DNA of 48,157 nucleotides from contig LSKJ01000679.1 of assembly GCA_001557035.1 (NCBI GenBank), positions 1 to 48,157 on the forward strand, read 5' to 3'. Below are positions 25,935 to 36,565 of the stretch, one piece after another. Under the pieces are notes generated by a model. The model ran no database searches. It was not told the DNA's origin and worked only from the letters and a program-made list of their open reading frames with translations. The position numbers and the translations under genes were made by a program. This DNA is from Rhodospirillaceae bacterium CCH5-H10 (GTDB lineage Bacteria > Pseudomonadota > Alphaproteobacteria > Reyranellales > Reyranellaceae). Position 1 is the stretch's first letter, and each line of letters starts with the position of its first letter.

Positions 25935-27128
25935 ATGACCCGTTACACCCCTGATCTTCTCGCCGCCGACCTGGCCGATCTCACCGCCATCCGGCGCGAC
26001 ATCCATCGCCATCCCGAGACCGCCTTCGAGGAAGTGCGGACCGCCCAGATCGTGGCCGACAAGCTCACCTCCTGGGGCATCGAGGTGCATCGCGGCCTGG
26101 CCACCACCGGTGTCGTCGGCACCCTGAAGGGCAATCGCCCCGGCCAGAAGACGATCGGCCTGCGCGCCGACATGGATGCGCTGCACCTGCAGGAGAAGAA
26201 CGACTTCGACTATGCCTCGCAGGTTCCCAACAAGATGCATGCCTGCGGCCATGACGGGCACACGACGATGCTGCTGGGTGCGGCCAGGCAACTCGCGGCG
26301 GCGCCCGACTTCGGCGGCACCGTCCACTTCATCTTCCAGCCCGCCGAGGAAGGGCTGGGCGGCGCACGGGTCATGATCGAGGAAGGCCTGTTCGAGAAGT
26401 TCCCCTGCGACGTGGTCTACGGCATGCACAACATGCCGGGCTTCCCGGTCGGTCACTTCGCCATCCGCACCGGCCCGATGCTCGCCTCGTCCGACAGCTG
26501 GGAAGTCGTCTTCAATGGTACCGGCGGCCACGGCGCCATGCCCGACCGCGGCACCGACCCGACTTTCGTGGCCGCACAGTTCATCGTGGCGGTGCAGGGC
26601 ATCGTCGGCCGCAACGTGCCGTCCAGCCAGGCGGCCGTGTTGAGCGTCGGCCATATCGCCGCCGGCACGCCGGGCTCGCCCAACGTGATCCCGTCGGAAG
26701 TGCTGATCCGCGGCACCGCCCGCAGCTTCTCGGCCGACGTGCGCAATCTCCTTGAGAAGCGCCTGGCCGAGGTCGCGGCCGGTATCGCGCAGGCCGGCGG
26801 CTGCGAGGCCGTCTCGAAGTACCATCGCCGCTACCCGGCGCTGGTCAATGCCGCCGAGCAGACGTCGGTCGCCGTCGAGGCGGCGGCGCTGACGGTCGGT
26901 CGCGAGAATGTCGAGGCCAACACCTCGCCGCTGGCCGGCGCGGAGGACTTCGCCTTCATGCTGGAGAAGAAGCCGGGCGCCTACATCATGATCGGCAACG
27001 GCGGCACGGGCGAGGGCGGCTGCCAGAACGTGCATTCGCCGCTCTACGACTTCAACGACCGGATCCTGACGACCGGTGCGGCCTACTGGATGAACCTCGT
27101 CCAGCTCGAATTGGGCGACGCGGCCTGA
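25935..27128 (+). CDS. M20-family amidohydrolase (hippurate/N-acyl amino acid hydrolase)
   Basis: This 397-residue cytosolic metallopeptidase of the M20D group hydrolyses N-acylated amino acids or similar amides. Metal ligands and catalytic residues lie in RADMDAL, HACGHDGHTTMLLG (Cys and His ligands), FQPAEEGLGG (Glu-Glu) and GMHNMPGFPVG, with the distal His near NVHSPLYDFND. The lid domain occupies about 185-300 (GGHGAMPDRGTDP). It is divergent from the GST gene with 107 bp between starts. Related enzymes act on hippurate, IAA-amino acids or acetyl-amino acids. Confidence 0.93.
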   Translation: MTRYTPDLLAADLADLTAIRRDIHRHPETAFEEVRTAQIVADKLTSWGIEVHRGLATTGVVGTLKGNRPGQKTIGLRADMDALHLQEKNDFDYASQVPNKMHACGHDGHTTMLLGAARQLAAAPDFGGTVHFIFQPAEEGLGGARVMIEEGLFEKFPCDVVYGMHNMPGFPVGHFAIRTGPMLASSDSWEVVFNGTGGHGAMPDRGTDPTFVAAQFIVAVQGIVGRNVPSSQAAVLSVGHIAAGTPGSPNVIPSEVLIRGTARSFSADVRNLLEKRLAEVAAGIAQAGGCEAVSKYHRRYPALVNAAEQTSVAVEAAALTVGRENVEANTSPLAGAEDFAFMLEKKPGAYIMIGNGGTGEGGCQNVHSPLYDFNDRILTTGAAYWMNLVQLELGDAA

Positions 27129-27152
27129 AGAGGCACTGTCCTTAATGAGCAT

Positions 27153-27205
27153 ACCTCCCCATTGAAATGGGGAGGTGGCGGCGTCTTACGCCGACGGAGG
27201 GGTCA
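27153..27205. repeat. Palindromic intergenic repeat, family A (copy 1)
   Basis: This element of about 53 bp comprises a perfect hairpin, ACCTCCCCATT / AATGGGGAGGT (27153-27163, 27166-27176), then GGCGTCTTACGCC and ACGGAGGGGTCA. The same architecture occurs twice, facing each other, at 36015-36067 and 36086-36137. It follows the M20 gene by 24 bp. Confidence 0.85.
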
Positions 27206-27234
27206 TGAATGGCCGTTCTTTCTTCGACGCTCTC

Positions 27235-27307
27235 GGACATTGCTGCGCAATGTCCTGACGCTACCCGGCCGAGCTTCGCTCGGCCTAGTGGTGGTCGAAC
27301 GACCACC
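27235..27307. repeat. Cluster of three short perfect hairpins
   Basis: Three perfect stems follow the family A repeat: GGACATTGC/GCAATGTCC (27235-27255), GGCCGAGC/GCTCGGCC (27267-27285) and GGTGGTCG/CGACCACC (27290-27307), with loops of 2-3 bases. They lie between convergent genes, and the last overlaps the end of the acidic hypothetical gene. A transcript 3'-end function is possible. Confidence 0.75.
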
Positions 27308-27716
27308 CGGCATCGGTCTGATCCCAGGTCACGCCGTCCTGCAGATGGACGACGGCATGAGTGTCGGCGCCGAAGTCGTAAACTGCGGCGCTGGCATGCA
27401 TCGGCGCGGGCTCATCGGCTGTCGGCAGCATCAGCCCGTCGGACAGGTCGCTGAGCACGACCAGCGAATCCTCGCTCGCGGCGGTCAGGAGATCGGCGAC
27501 GGCAACGCCCGGAACCCCATCGACGAAGACTGCGCCCGGCTCGCCGAACAGGCGGTCGAGCGGTGCGCCGTAGGACACCGGCTCCGTGCCGGCTTCCGCC
27601 CAGCGCGAGACGGGTGTCGCATAAATGGGCAGGTCGCTGCGGTCGAACTCGACGAGGTCGGCGCCGACGACGAAAATCGCGTCGGCCGAGCTGTCGGAAG
27701 GCTCCGAATGGCTCAT
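27285..27716 (-). CDS. Acidic hypothetical protein, 143 residues
   Basis: This unrecognised soluble protein is very acidic (many Asp/Glu, few Lys) and rich in Ala, Val and Ser. It has the look of a small alpha/beta domain (ADAIFVVGADLVEFDRSDLP; EDSLVVLSDLSDGLMLPT). The C-terminus (SFDHH) and stop codon lie inside the hairpin cluster, so the natural end may have been altered by repeat insertion. No Shine-Dalgarno site is obvious before the ATG at 27716. The gene is divergent from the TPP enzyme across an AT-richer gap with two AGAACGTT repeats. Its codon pattern supports coding. Confidence 0.6.
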   Translation of the reverse strand: MSHSEPSDSSADAIFVVGADLVEFDRSDLPIYATPVSRWAEAGTEPVSYGAPLDRLFGEPGAVFVDGVPGVAVADLLTAASEDSLVVLSDLSDGLMLPTADEPAPMHASAAVYDFGADTHAVVHLQDGVTWDQTDAGWSFDHH

Positions 27717-27768
27717 GGAAAAGTCTTTCGTACCAAAGAATTCAAATAATGCTTCAAATGTAGCTGAT

Positions 27769-27796
27769 AGAACGTTGAGAATAAAGAGAGAACGTT
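27769..27796. promoter_or_regulatory. Direct repeat of AGAACGTT, candidate operator
   Basis: AGAACGTT occurs at 27769-27776 and 27789-27796, exactly 20 bp apart (about two helical turns), each copy containing the palindrome AACGTT. The pair lies in the AT-richer gap between the divergent acidic-protein gene and the TPP-enzyme gene, so one regulator could act on both. No regulator gene is adjacent. Confidence 0.4.
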
Positions 27797-27895
27797 CGTT
27801 AAACGGAATTCTCCTTCATTCGCAAAGGCTTGGGTAAACGGCGCGACTGGCCTAGGGTGCCGGCCAATTCATTATTTCGGGTTTTGGGGGAGTCG

Positions 27896-29440
27896 ATGAA
27901 CGGAGCTGAAAGTCTGGTCCGCACCTTGGTGAAGGGCGGCGTCGAGGTCTGTTTCGCCAACCCCGGCACCTCGGAGATGCACTTCGTCGGCGCGCTGGAT
28001 CGCGTCGAGGGCATGCGCTGCGTGCTTGGCCTGTTCGAGGGCGTCTGCTCGGGTGCGGCCGACGGCTATTACCGTATGACCGACAAGCCGGCGTCGACCC
28101 TGCTGCATCTGGGTCCCGGCCTCGCCAACGCGGCGGCCAACCTGCACAACGCCAAGAAGGCGGGCTCCGGCGTCGTCAACATCGTGGGCGAACACGCGCT
28201 CTATCACATCAAGTACGACACGCCGCTGACCGCCGACATCGAAGGCATCGCACGTCCCTTCTCGCACTGGGTGAAGACCTCGCCGACCTCGAAGACGGTC
28301 GCAGGCGACGGCGCGCTGGCGATCCAGGCCGCCAACGTGGCGCCGGGCCAGATCGCGACGCTGATCCTGCCGGCCGACACCGCGTGGGGCGAAGCCGAGG
28401 GCGTGGCCGATACGCCGGCCGCGCCGGCGGCGGAGAAGCCCAGCAAGGAGGCGGTCGTCGCGGCGGCCAAGGCGCTGAAGAAGCCGAACGCGATGCTGTT
28501 CATCGGCGGCCGGGCGCTGCGCGCCCGCGGCCTCGAACTGGCCGGCAAGATCGCCGCCAAGACGGGCTGCAAGGTCCAGGGCGCCGGCGGCACGGCGCGC
28601 ATCGAGCGCGGCGCCGGCCGTATTCCGGTGCTGCGCCTGCACTTCGTGATCGAGCAGGCGCAGGCCCAGCTCAAGGGCACGCAGCAGATGGTGCTGTGCG
28701 GCGCCAAGGCGCCGTTCGCCTTCTTCGCCTATCCCGGCAAGCCGTCGGTGCTGACGCCGGATGGCTGCGAGACGACCGTCCTGTGCCCCGTCGAAGGCGA
28801 CATCCTGGGCTCGCTCGAAGCGCTGGCGATGGAACTCGACGCGATGAACGAGAAGGCTGCGGGCGTTGCCCAGCCGAGCCGTCCGGAGCGTCCGACCGGC
28901 AAATTCACGCTCGACGGCCTCGGCCAGGCGCTCGGCGCGACGATGCCGGAAGGCGCCATCGTGGTCGACGAATCGGTGACGACGGGCCGTGGCTTCTTCC
29001 CGTTCAGCGCCGGCGCCCCGCCGCACGACTGGCTGAACAACATGGGCGGCTCGATCGGCTTCGGGGCTCCCGTCGCCGTCGGCGCCGCCGTCGCATGTCC
29101 GGATCGCAAGGTCATCTGCATGATCGGCGACGGCTCGTCGATGTACACGATCCAGTCGCTGTGGACGATGGCGCGCGAGAATCTCGACGTCTGCGTGATG
29201 ATCTTCTCGAACCGCTCTTACAACATCCTCTACAGCCAGCTGGCCGATGTCGGCGCGGCCAATCCCGGCCCGCGCGCCATCGACATGCTGACCCTGGACC
29301 GGCCGACCCTGCAGTTCACCGATCTCGCCAAGGGCATGGGCGTGGCCGCCGGCAAGGCGACCAATCTGGAGGAGCTGACCAAGCAGCTCACCTACGCCAT
29401 GTCGCACAAGGGTCCGTACCTCATCGACGTGATCATGTAG
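27896..29440 (+). CDS. TPP-dependent enzyme, acetolactate synthase large subunit-like
   Basis: This 514-residue thiamine-diphosphate enzyme has three domains: PYR (1-170) with the activating Glu in LGLFEGVCSGAADGYYR, a central domain (about 185-320) and PP (350-510) with the metal/TPP motif GDGSSMYTIQSLW and its Asn-containing end in IFSNRSYN. The family includes acetolactate synthase, benzoylformate decarboxylase and oxalyl-CoA decarboxylase. Absence of an adjacent small subunit, and of an obvious FAD site, argues against true acetolactate synthase. GGGGGAG precedes the ATG at 27896. The trmB start lies 19 bp downstream. Confidence 0.85.
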   Translation: MNGAESLVRTLVKGGVEVCFANPGTSEMHFVGALDRVEGMRCVLGLFEGVCSGAADGYYRMTDKPASTLLHLGPGLANAAANLHNAKKAGSGVVNIVGEHALYHIKYDTPLTADIEGIARPFSHWVKTSPTSKTVAGDGALAIQAANVAPGQIATLILPADTAWGEAEGVADTPAAPAAEKPSKEAVVAAAKALKKPNAMLFIGGRALRARGLELAGKIAAKTGCKVQGAGGTARIERGAGRIPVLRLHFVIEQAQAQLKGTQQMVLCGAKAPFAFFAYPGKPSVLTPDGCETTVLCPVEGDILGSLEALAMELDAMNEKAAGVAQPSRPERPTGKFTLDGLGQALGATMPEGAIVVDESVTTGRGFFPFSAGAPPHDWLNNMGGSIGFGAPVAVGAAVACPDRKVICMIGDGSSMYTIQSLWTMARENLDVCVMIFSNRSYNILYSQLADVGAANPGPRAIDMLTLDRPTLQFTDLAKGMGVAAGKATNLEELTKQLTYAMSHKGPYLIDVIM

Positions 29441-29459
29441 GGATCGGCCGAGAAGCATC

Positions 29460-30188
29460 ATGGAAGAAGCCCGCCGACGCACGCTGCATGGCCGTCGACG
29501 GGGCAAGAAACTGCGGGCCGGGCAGCAGTCGCTGCTCGACACGCTGCTGCCTCGCCTCGAAGTCGCCCTGCCGGCCACCCCCATCGTCACGCCGGACAAC
29601 GAGGTTGCCGAGAGCGCCGCGAAGATCGACCTCGCGCGCCTGTTCGGCGGCACGCTGCCGGCCGAGGGCGTGTGGCTCGAAGTCGGCTTCGGCGCGGGCG
29701 AGCATCTCGTCTGGCAGGCCGAGCAGCACCCCGATGTGGGGCTGATCGGCTGCGAGCCCTACATCAACGGCGTTGCCAAGTGCCTGGCGCACATCGAACG
29801 GACCGGCGTGCCGAACGTGCGCCTGTTCACCGACGACGCCCGCTTCGTGATGCAGGCGCTGCCGCCGCAGTCGCTGTCGCGCGCCTTCGTGCTGTTCCCC
29901 GATCCCTGGCCCAAGACCCGCCACCACAAGCGCCGCTTCGTGCAGCGCTCCAACCTCGACATCCTGGCCCGCCTCATGAAGCCGGGCGCTGAACTGCGGG
30001 TGGCCACCGACGATCCGAGCTACCTCCCCTGGATGGTCGAACACGCCTGCCGCCACCCCGCCTTCGAATGGCTGGCGGAAACCCCCGCCGACTGGCGCGG
30101 CCGCCCGGAAGACTGGCCCGAGACCCGCTACGAAAAGAAGATGCTCGCCGGCCACAAGCCGGTCTTCCTGCGGCTGAGACGGCGCTAG
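29460..30188 (+). CDS. trmB: tRNA (guanine-46-N7)-methyltransferase
   Basis: This 242-residue SAM-dependent enzyme modifies G46 of tRNA. SAM-binding LEVGFGAGEHL (motif I) is followed by GCEPYINGV, FTDDARFV and the family signature FPDPWPKTRHHKRRFVQ, with the TDD(P) segment near the C-terminus. The basic N-terminus (RRRTLHGRRRGKKLRAGQ) is typical of the alphaproteobacterial proteins. It is 19 bp downstream of the TPP-enzyme gene and its stop codon touches the left arm of a perfect 30-bp inverted repeat. Confidence 0.96.
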   Translation: MEEARRRTLHGRRRGKKLRAGQQSLLDTLLPRLEVALPATPIVTPDNEVAESAAKIDLARLFGGTLPAEGVWLEVGFGAGEHLVWQAEQHPDVGLIGCEPYINGVAKCLAHIERTGVPNVRLFTDDARFVMQALPPQSLSRAFVLFPDPWPKTRHHKRRFVQRSNLDILARLMKPGAELRVATDDPSYLPWMVEHACRHPAFEWLAETPADWRGRPEDWPETRYEKKMLAGHKPVFLRLRRR

Positions 30189-30288
30189 AAAGGTCCCTCA
30201 CTGCGTTCGGGATGACAATTTTGCTGGGATTTGCGCAGTGCGCCCATTCAGAAATCGCTGTCATCCCGAACGCAGTGAGGGACCTTTC
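30188..30288. repeat. Palindromic intergenic repeat, family B (perfect 30-bp arms)
   Basis: Arms at 30188-30217 and 30259-30288 are exact reverse complements, separated by 41 bp. The arm core TGTCATCCCGAACGCAGTGA is a close variant of the repeat at 22924. The first base is the last base of the trmB stop codon, so the transcript 3' end would form a long hairpin that may serve as terminator or protect the mRNA. Confidence 0.88.
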
Positions 30289-30330
30289 GCTTCCTTCAAA
30301 GAAGCGAGGCAAGCTCGAGGCTTGCCACAC

Positions 30331-30445
30331 TATATATAGAGGGTCAGTCAGGTCCCCCCATAGGGGGTGCGGAATCCCTTGCCAGTCGAGGGGCGGAAGC
30401 CTATATCCGCGCCATCCTCATTGGGTTCACGGGATGAACCAAAGA
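30331..30445 (+). ncRNA. Structured leader upstream of rimP-nusA-infB (candidate attenuator)
   Basis: Several potential stems occur in this non-coding stretch: CCCCCC/GGGGG around ATA (30354-30367), GGCGGA/TCCGC around 30392-30412, and GGTTCA/TGAACC (30424-30440), ending in a terminator hairpin. Attenuated leaders upstream of rimP-nusA operons are known in other proteobacteria and NusA regulates its own operon. Whether this is a cis leader or a small RNA is unclear. Confidence 0.4.
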
Positions 30446-30480
30446 AAAAGAGTGGGCCGCAAACCCGCTCTTTTCATTTG
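30446..30480 (+). terminator. Rho-independent terminator ahead of rimP
   Basis: AAAAGAGTGGG (30446-30456) pairs with CCCGCTCTTTT (30464-30474), with one T-G wobble and a 7-base loop, and is followed by CATTT. It stops 42 bp before the rimP GTG, so it lies inside the leader of the operon rather than after a gene. Either it ends a small upstream transcript or it is an attenuator. Confidence 0.7.
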
Positions 30481-30522
30481 GCCCCCTCCCAACGGCCCAG
30501 AACGTCGAGAAGCAAAGCCCGC

Positions 30523-31032
30523 GTGACCGATCTGCTGCGTCGAATCGAAGACATCATCGCCCCGACCATCGTCGGCATGGGCTTCGAGGTGGTTCGCGTC
30601 GCCCTGAGCAAGGGCGGGACGCTGCAGATCATGATCGAGCCCGCCGATGGGCGGCCGCTGGACGTCGAGGATTGCGCGACCGTATCGCGCGCCGTGTCGG
30701 CCGTGCTGGATGTCGAGGATCCGATCGCCGAGGCCTACACGCTGGAAGTGAGTTCGCCCGGCATCGACCGGCCGCTCACCCGGCCCAAGGATTATGCACG
30801 CTGGGCGGGGCATCTCGCGCGCATCGAGACCGCGCTGCCGGTCGAGGGACGGCGGCGCTTCAAGGGAACGCTGCTCGGGCTCGACGGCGACCTGGTGCGC
30901 CTGAAGCTCGACGACGGCAAGGAAGCCGCGGTGCCGCTCGAAGCGGTGACGCGGGCCAAGCTCGAACTGACGGACCGTCTGATCGAAGAACACCGTCTGG
31001 CCGCCGAGGGCGCGGCCGGGCAGACCCACTGA
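30523..31032 (+). CDS. rimP: Ribosome maturation factor RimP
   Basis: This 169-residue protein is needed for 30S subunit assembly. The N-terminal alpha/beta domain carries IIAPTIVGMGFEVVRVALSKGG and DCATVSRAVSAVLDVEDPI; VSSPGIDRPLTRP is the conserved bridge to the C-terminal SH3-like barrel (about 95-160). I chose GTG 30523, which yields the family N-terminus (TDLLRRIEDIIAP); the open frame extends upstream through the terminator, where coding is unlikely. It heads the rimP-nusA-ylxR-infB operon, 29 bp before nusA. Confidence 0.94.
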   Translation: MTDLLRRIEDIIAPTIVGMGFEVVRVALSKGGTLQIMIEPADGRPLDVEDCATVSRAVSAVLDVEDPIAEAYTLEVSSPGIDRPLTRPKDYARWAGHLARIETALPVEGRRRFKGTLLGLDGDLVRLKLDDGKEAAVPLEAVTRAKLELTDRLIEEHRLAAEGAAGQTH

Positions 31033-31061
31033 ACGGACTGGCTAGAGAAGAGGGAAGAAAC

Positions 31062-32597
31062 ATGGCGACGACAGCCGATATCCCGCGCCTTGAGATGCTT
31101 CAGGTGGCCGACATGGTCGCCCGCGAGAAGGGCATCGAACGCGAGGAAGTGCTCGAGGCGATGGAGCAGGCCATCCAGAAGTCCGGCCGCGCCAAGTACG
31201 GGCTGGAGCACGACATCCGCGCCGAGATCGACCGCAAGACCGGCGAGATCAAGCTGCTGCGCTACATGCAGGTCGCCGATCCGATCGAGAACGAGAACAT
31301 CCAGGTCTCGGTGGTGGAGGCCCAGCGCCGCAATCCCGAGGCGCAGGTCGGCGACTTCCTGACCGACGAGCTGCCGCCGATCGACTTCGGCCGCGTCGCC
31401 GCGCAGACCGCCAAGCAGGTGATCACGCAGCGCATGCGCGAGAGCGAGCGCAAGCGCCAGTACGAGGAGTTCAAGGACCGCATCGGCGAGATCGTGTCGG
31501 GCGTGGTCAAGCGCGTCGACTACGGCAACATCACCGTCGACCTGCAGCGCGCCGAGGGCGTGATCCGTCGCGACGAGACGATCCCGCGCGAGAGCCTGCG
31601 CGTGAACGACCGCGTGCGCGCCTACATCTTCGACGTGCGCGAGGAGCCGCGCGGCCCGCAGATCTTCCTGTCGCGCAGCCATCCCCAGTTCATGGCCAAG
31701 CTGTTCACGCAGGAAGTGCCGGAAATCTACGACAACATCATCGAGATCAAGGCCGTCGCCCGCGATCCCGGCAGCCGCGCCAAGATCGCGGTGCTGAGCC
31801 ACGACAGCTCGATCGATCCGATCGGCGCCTGCGTCGGCATGCGCGGCAGCCGCGTCCAGGCCGTCGTGCAGGAGCTGCAGGGCGAGAAGGTCGACATCAT
31901 CCCGTGGTCGAACGACACCGCGAACTTCATCGTCAACGCACTGGCGCCGGCCGAGGTCAGCAAGGTGCTGATGGACGAGGAGAAGAACAAGACCGAGGTC
32001 GTCGTTCCCGACGATCAGCTCAGCCTCGCGATCGGCCGCCGCGGCCAGAACGTGAAGCTCGCCTCCCAGCTCACCGGCTGGGAAATCGACATCATGACCG
32101 AGACCGAGGAGAGCGAGCGCCGCCAGAAGGACACGCGCGAGCGCACCGAGCTCTTCAAGGCCACGCTCGACGTCGACGATGTCATCGCCCACCTGCTGGT
32201 CGCCGAAGGCTATGCCACGGTCGAGGACATCTCCGAGTCGGCGATCGAGGACCTGGCCGGCGTCGAGGGCTTCGACGAGGAGATCGCCACCGAGCTGCAG
32301 CGGCGCGGTCGCGAGTATCTCGAGAAGCGCGATGCCGAACTGGCCGAACGTCTGGCGTCGCTGGGCGTCGCCGAGGATGTGGTCAATGCTGAGGGCCTGA
32401 CCCTGGCCATGGTGGTGGCGCTGGGCGAGGCGGGCGTGAAGACGCTCGACGACCTCGCGGACCTCGCTTCGGATGAGCTGCGCGAGATCGTGGGCGAGAG
32501 CACCATCGACAACGATGCCGCCAACGCCATCATCATGAAGGCGCGCGAGCACTGGTTCGCCGACGAGGCCGCTCCGGCCGACGAAGCGAAGGCCTAA
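31062..32597 (+). CDS. nusA: Transcription termination/antitermination factor NusA
   Basis: This 511-residue RNA polymerase-associated factor controls pausing, termination and antitermination. Domain order: N-terminal RNAP-binding domain (1-130), S1 (about 135-200, IVSGVVKRVDYGNITVDL), KH1 and KH2 (about 205-350, IGACVGMRGSRVQAVVQEL and AIGRRGQNVKLASQLTGW), then two C-terminal acidic helical repeats (about 365-430 and 440-500). Long C-terminal repeats are typical of proteobacteria. AGAGGGAAG precedes the ATG at 31062. Confidence 0.97.
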   Translation: MATTADIPRLEMLQVADMVAREKGIEREEVLEAMEQAIQKSGRAKYGLEHDIRAEIDRKTGEIKLLRYMQVADPIENENIQVSVVEAQRRNPEAQVGDFLTDELPPIDFGRVAAQTAKQVITQRMRESERKRQYEEFKDRIGEIVSGVVKRVDYGNITVDLQRAEGVIRRDETIPRESLRVNDRVRAYIFDVREEPRGPQIFLSRSHPQFMAKLFTQEVPEIYDNIIEIKAVARDPGSRAKIAVLSHDSSIDPIGACVGMRGSRVQAVVQELQGEKVDIIPWSNDTANFIVNALAPAEVSKVLMDEEKNKTEVVVPDDQLSLAIGRRGQNVKLASQLTGWEIDIMTETEESERRQKDTRERTELFKATLDVDDVIAHLLVAEGYATVEDISESAIEDLAGVEGFDEEIATELQRRGREYLEKRDAELAERLASLGVAEDVVNAEGLTLAMVVALGEAGVKTLDDLADLASDELREIVGESTIDNDAANAIIMKAREHWFADEAAPADEAKA

Positions 32598-32613
32598 CGG
32601 AGGAACGGCGTCC

Positions 32614-33240
32614 TTGGCTCTTGCCCTTGCCATGACGGAACCCCATCTCACGGTGCCCCCCACCGGTCCGATGCGCACCTGCATCGCGACCGGCGAGGAA
32701 GGCGCACCGGAGACGATGATCCGGTTCGTCGTCGGTCCCGAAGGCGATGCCGTGCCCGACCTGGCGCGGCAGCTTCCGGGACGCGGCATGTGGGTGCGGG
32801 CCGAGCGTTCGGCGCTCGAACGGGCGGTCGAGAAGAAGCTGTTCTCGAAGGCCGCGCGGGCACCGGTGAAGGCATCGGCCGAGCTGGTGGAGCGGGTCGA
32901 GAGATTGTTGCTCGAAAGGGTCCTGGCCGATCTCGGACGGGCGCGCCGCGCGGGCCGCGCGGTGGCGGGCTTCGTCAAGGTCGAGCAGATGATCGGTCGC
33001 GGCCAGGCGGGACTTCTCGTCGTCGCCGACGAGGCCGATGGAGACGGATTGCAGAAGCTGCGGGCGACGGGCCTGCCGCTCGAGAAGCTGGGCGATGCGG
33101 CCGCGCTCGGCGGAATCTTCGGCCGCGAACAGGCGGTTTACGTGGCGGTTGCCCGCGATGATGCGGGTGGCGCCTTCATTCAACGAATTTCTGCCGGAGC
33201 GTCGCGATGGCGCGGCTTCCGGCTGAACGGCGCCGGTTGA
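32614..33240 (+). CDS. ylxR: YlxR (DUF448) RNA-binding protein with L7Ae-like C-terminus
   Basis: This 208-residue protein is conserved between nusA and infB. The N-terminal YlxR domain contains [11 protein letters not shown] and [25 protein letters not shown]; the C-terminal half (about 95-195) reads like an L7Ae/ribosomal-type RNA-binding domain ([20 protein letters not shown]). The TTG at 32614 is 9 bp after GGAGGA and is preferred over ATG 32632, whose spacing is too long; the first six residues are the only difference. Proposed roles are RNA binding and regulation; the exact job is not settled. Confidence 0.88.
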   Translation: MALALAMTEPHLTVPPTGPMRTCIATGEEGAPETMIRFVVGPEGDAVPDLARQLPGRGMWVRAERSALERAVEKKLFSKAARAPVKASAELVERVERLLLERVLADLGRARRAGRAVAGFVKVEQMIGRGQAGLLVVADEADGDGLQKLRATGLPLEKLGDAAALGGIFGREQAVYVAVARDDAGGAFIQRISAGASRWRGFRLNGAG

Positions 33241-33272
33241 CGGGCCGGGGCGGACCAAGGACAACAGCCGAC

Positions 33273-36008
<2,736 letters not shown>

Positions 36009-36014
36009 TAAACA

Positions 36015-36137
36015 CCCCTCCCCCGTCTGCGGGGGAGGTGGCGCCGTCTTACGGCGACGGAGGGGTCACAAGCCCACCGTCGCATTGACCCCTCCGTCGG
36101 CGTAATACGCCGACACCTCCCCATTTGAATGGGGAGG
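36015..36137. repeat. Inverted pair of family A palindromic repeats between infB and rbfA
   Basis: Two copies of the element seen at 27153-27205 face each other: copy 2 at 36015-36067 and copy 3, in reverse, at 36086-36137, with an 18-bp spacer. Each has its own G/C-rich hairpin and the ACGGAGGGGTCA end. Together they could fold as a large cruciform or long RNA hairpin inside the operon, just ahead of rbfA. Confidence 0.87.
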
Positions 36138-36157
36138 CGCAAACAAGAGGTAACGCC

Positions 36158-36565
36158 ATGTCGCGGCGTCGCTCGTCCGACAAGGAACATCGCGCCCCCG
36201 GCCAGCGCCAGCTGCGGGTCGGCGAAGAGATCCGTCATCTGCTCGCCGAGCTGCTGGAGCGCGGAAACATGCGCGATCCCGACCTGCGCGACGCCACGAT
36301 CACCGTGACCTCGGTCGACATCAGCCCCGACCTGCGCAATGCCACCGCCTATGTCATGCCGTTGGGCGGCGAGGACAAGGAACGGCTGCTGGCCGCGTTG
36401 CGCCGGGCGGCGCCGTGGTTCCGCGGCCGGGTCAGCGAGAAGGCCGGCCTGCGCAGCGCGCCCGAGATCCGCTTCGACATCGACCGCACCTTCGACGAGG
36501 CCGACAAGATCGGCGCGCTGCTGCGCCGGCCCGACGTCGCGCGCGACATCAAGGACGACGATTGA
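36158..36565 (+). CDS. rbfA: 30S ribosome-binding factor RbfA
   Basis: This 135-residue KH-type protein helps mature 16S rRNA 5' end. Landmarks are RQLRVGEEIRHLLAELLERG, ITVTSVDISPDLRNATAYV and LRSAPEIRFDIDRTFDEADKI. The AGAGG site and ATG 36158 follow directly after the inverted repeat pair, so expression may depend on the fold of that element. Its 3' end overlaps the convergent MFS/spermidine-synthase gene by 17 bp. Confidence 0.96.
   Translation: MSRRRSSDKEHRAPGQRQLRVGEEIRHLLAELLERGNMRDPDLRDATITVTSVDISPDLRNATAYVMPLGGEDKERLLAALRRAAPWFRGRVSEKAGLRSAPEIRFDIDRTFDEADKIGALLRRPDVARDIKDDD

Noticed and set aside
27872..29653. Open frame of 593 codons antisense to the TPP enzyme
   Set aside because: Arg-rich shadow frame without a ribosome binding site or domain.
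30421..30445. Possible tRNA-like or SRP-like RNA before rimP
   Set aside because: The GGTTCA/TGAACC stem lacks tRNA arms or an acceptor end, and the GGAAGGAAGCAGCC-type SRP core is not present.
30792..32978. Open frame of 728 codons antisense to nusA
   Set aside because: Same antisense pattern; nusA and ylxR explain the region.
36015..36137. Possible CRISPR repeat pair
   Set aside because: Only two copies, in inverted orientation, each palindromic; no spacers and no cas genes.
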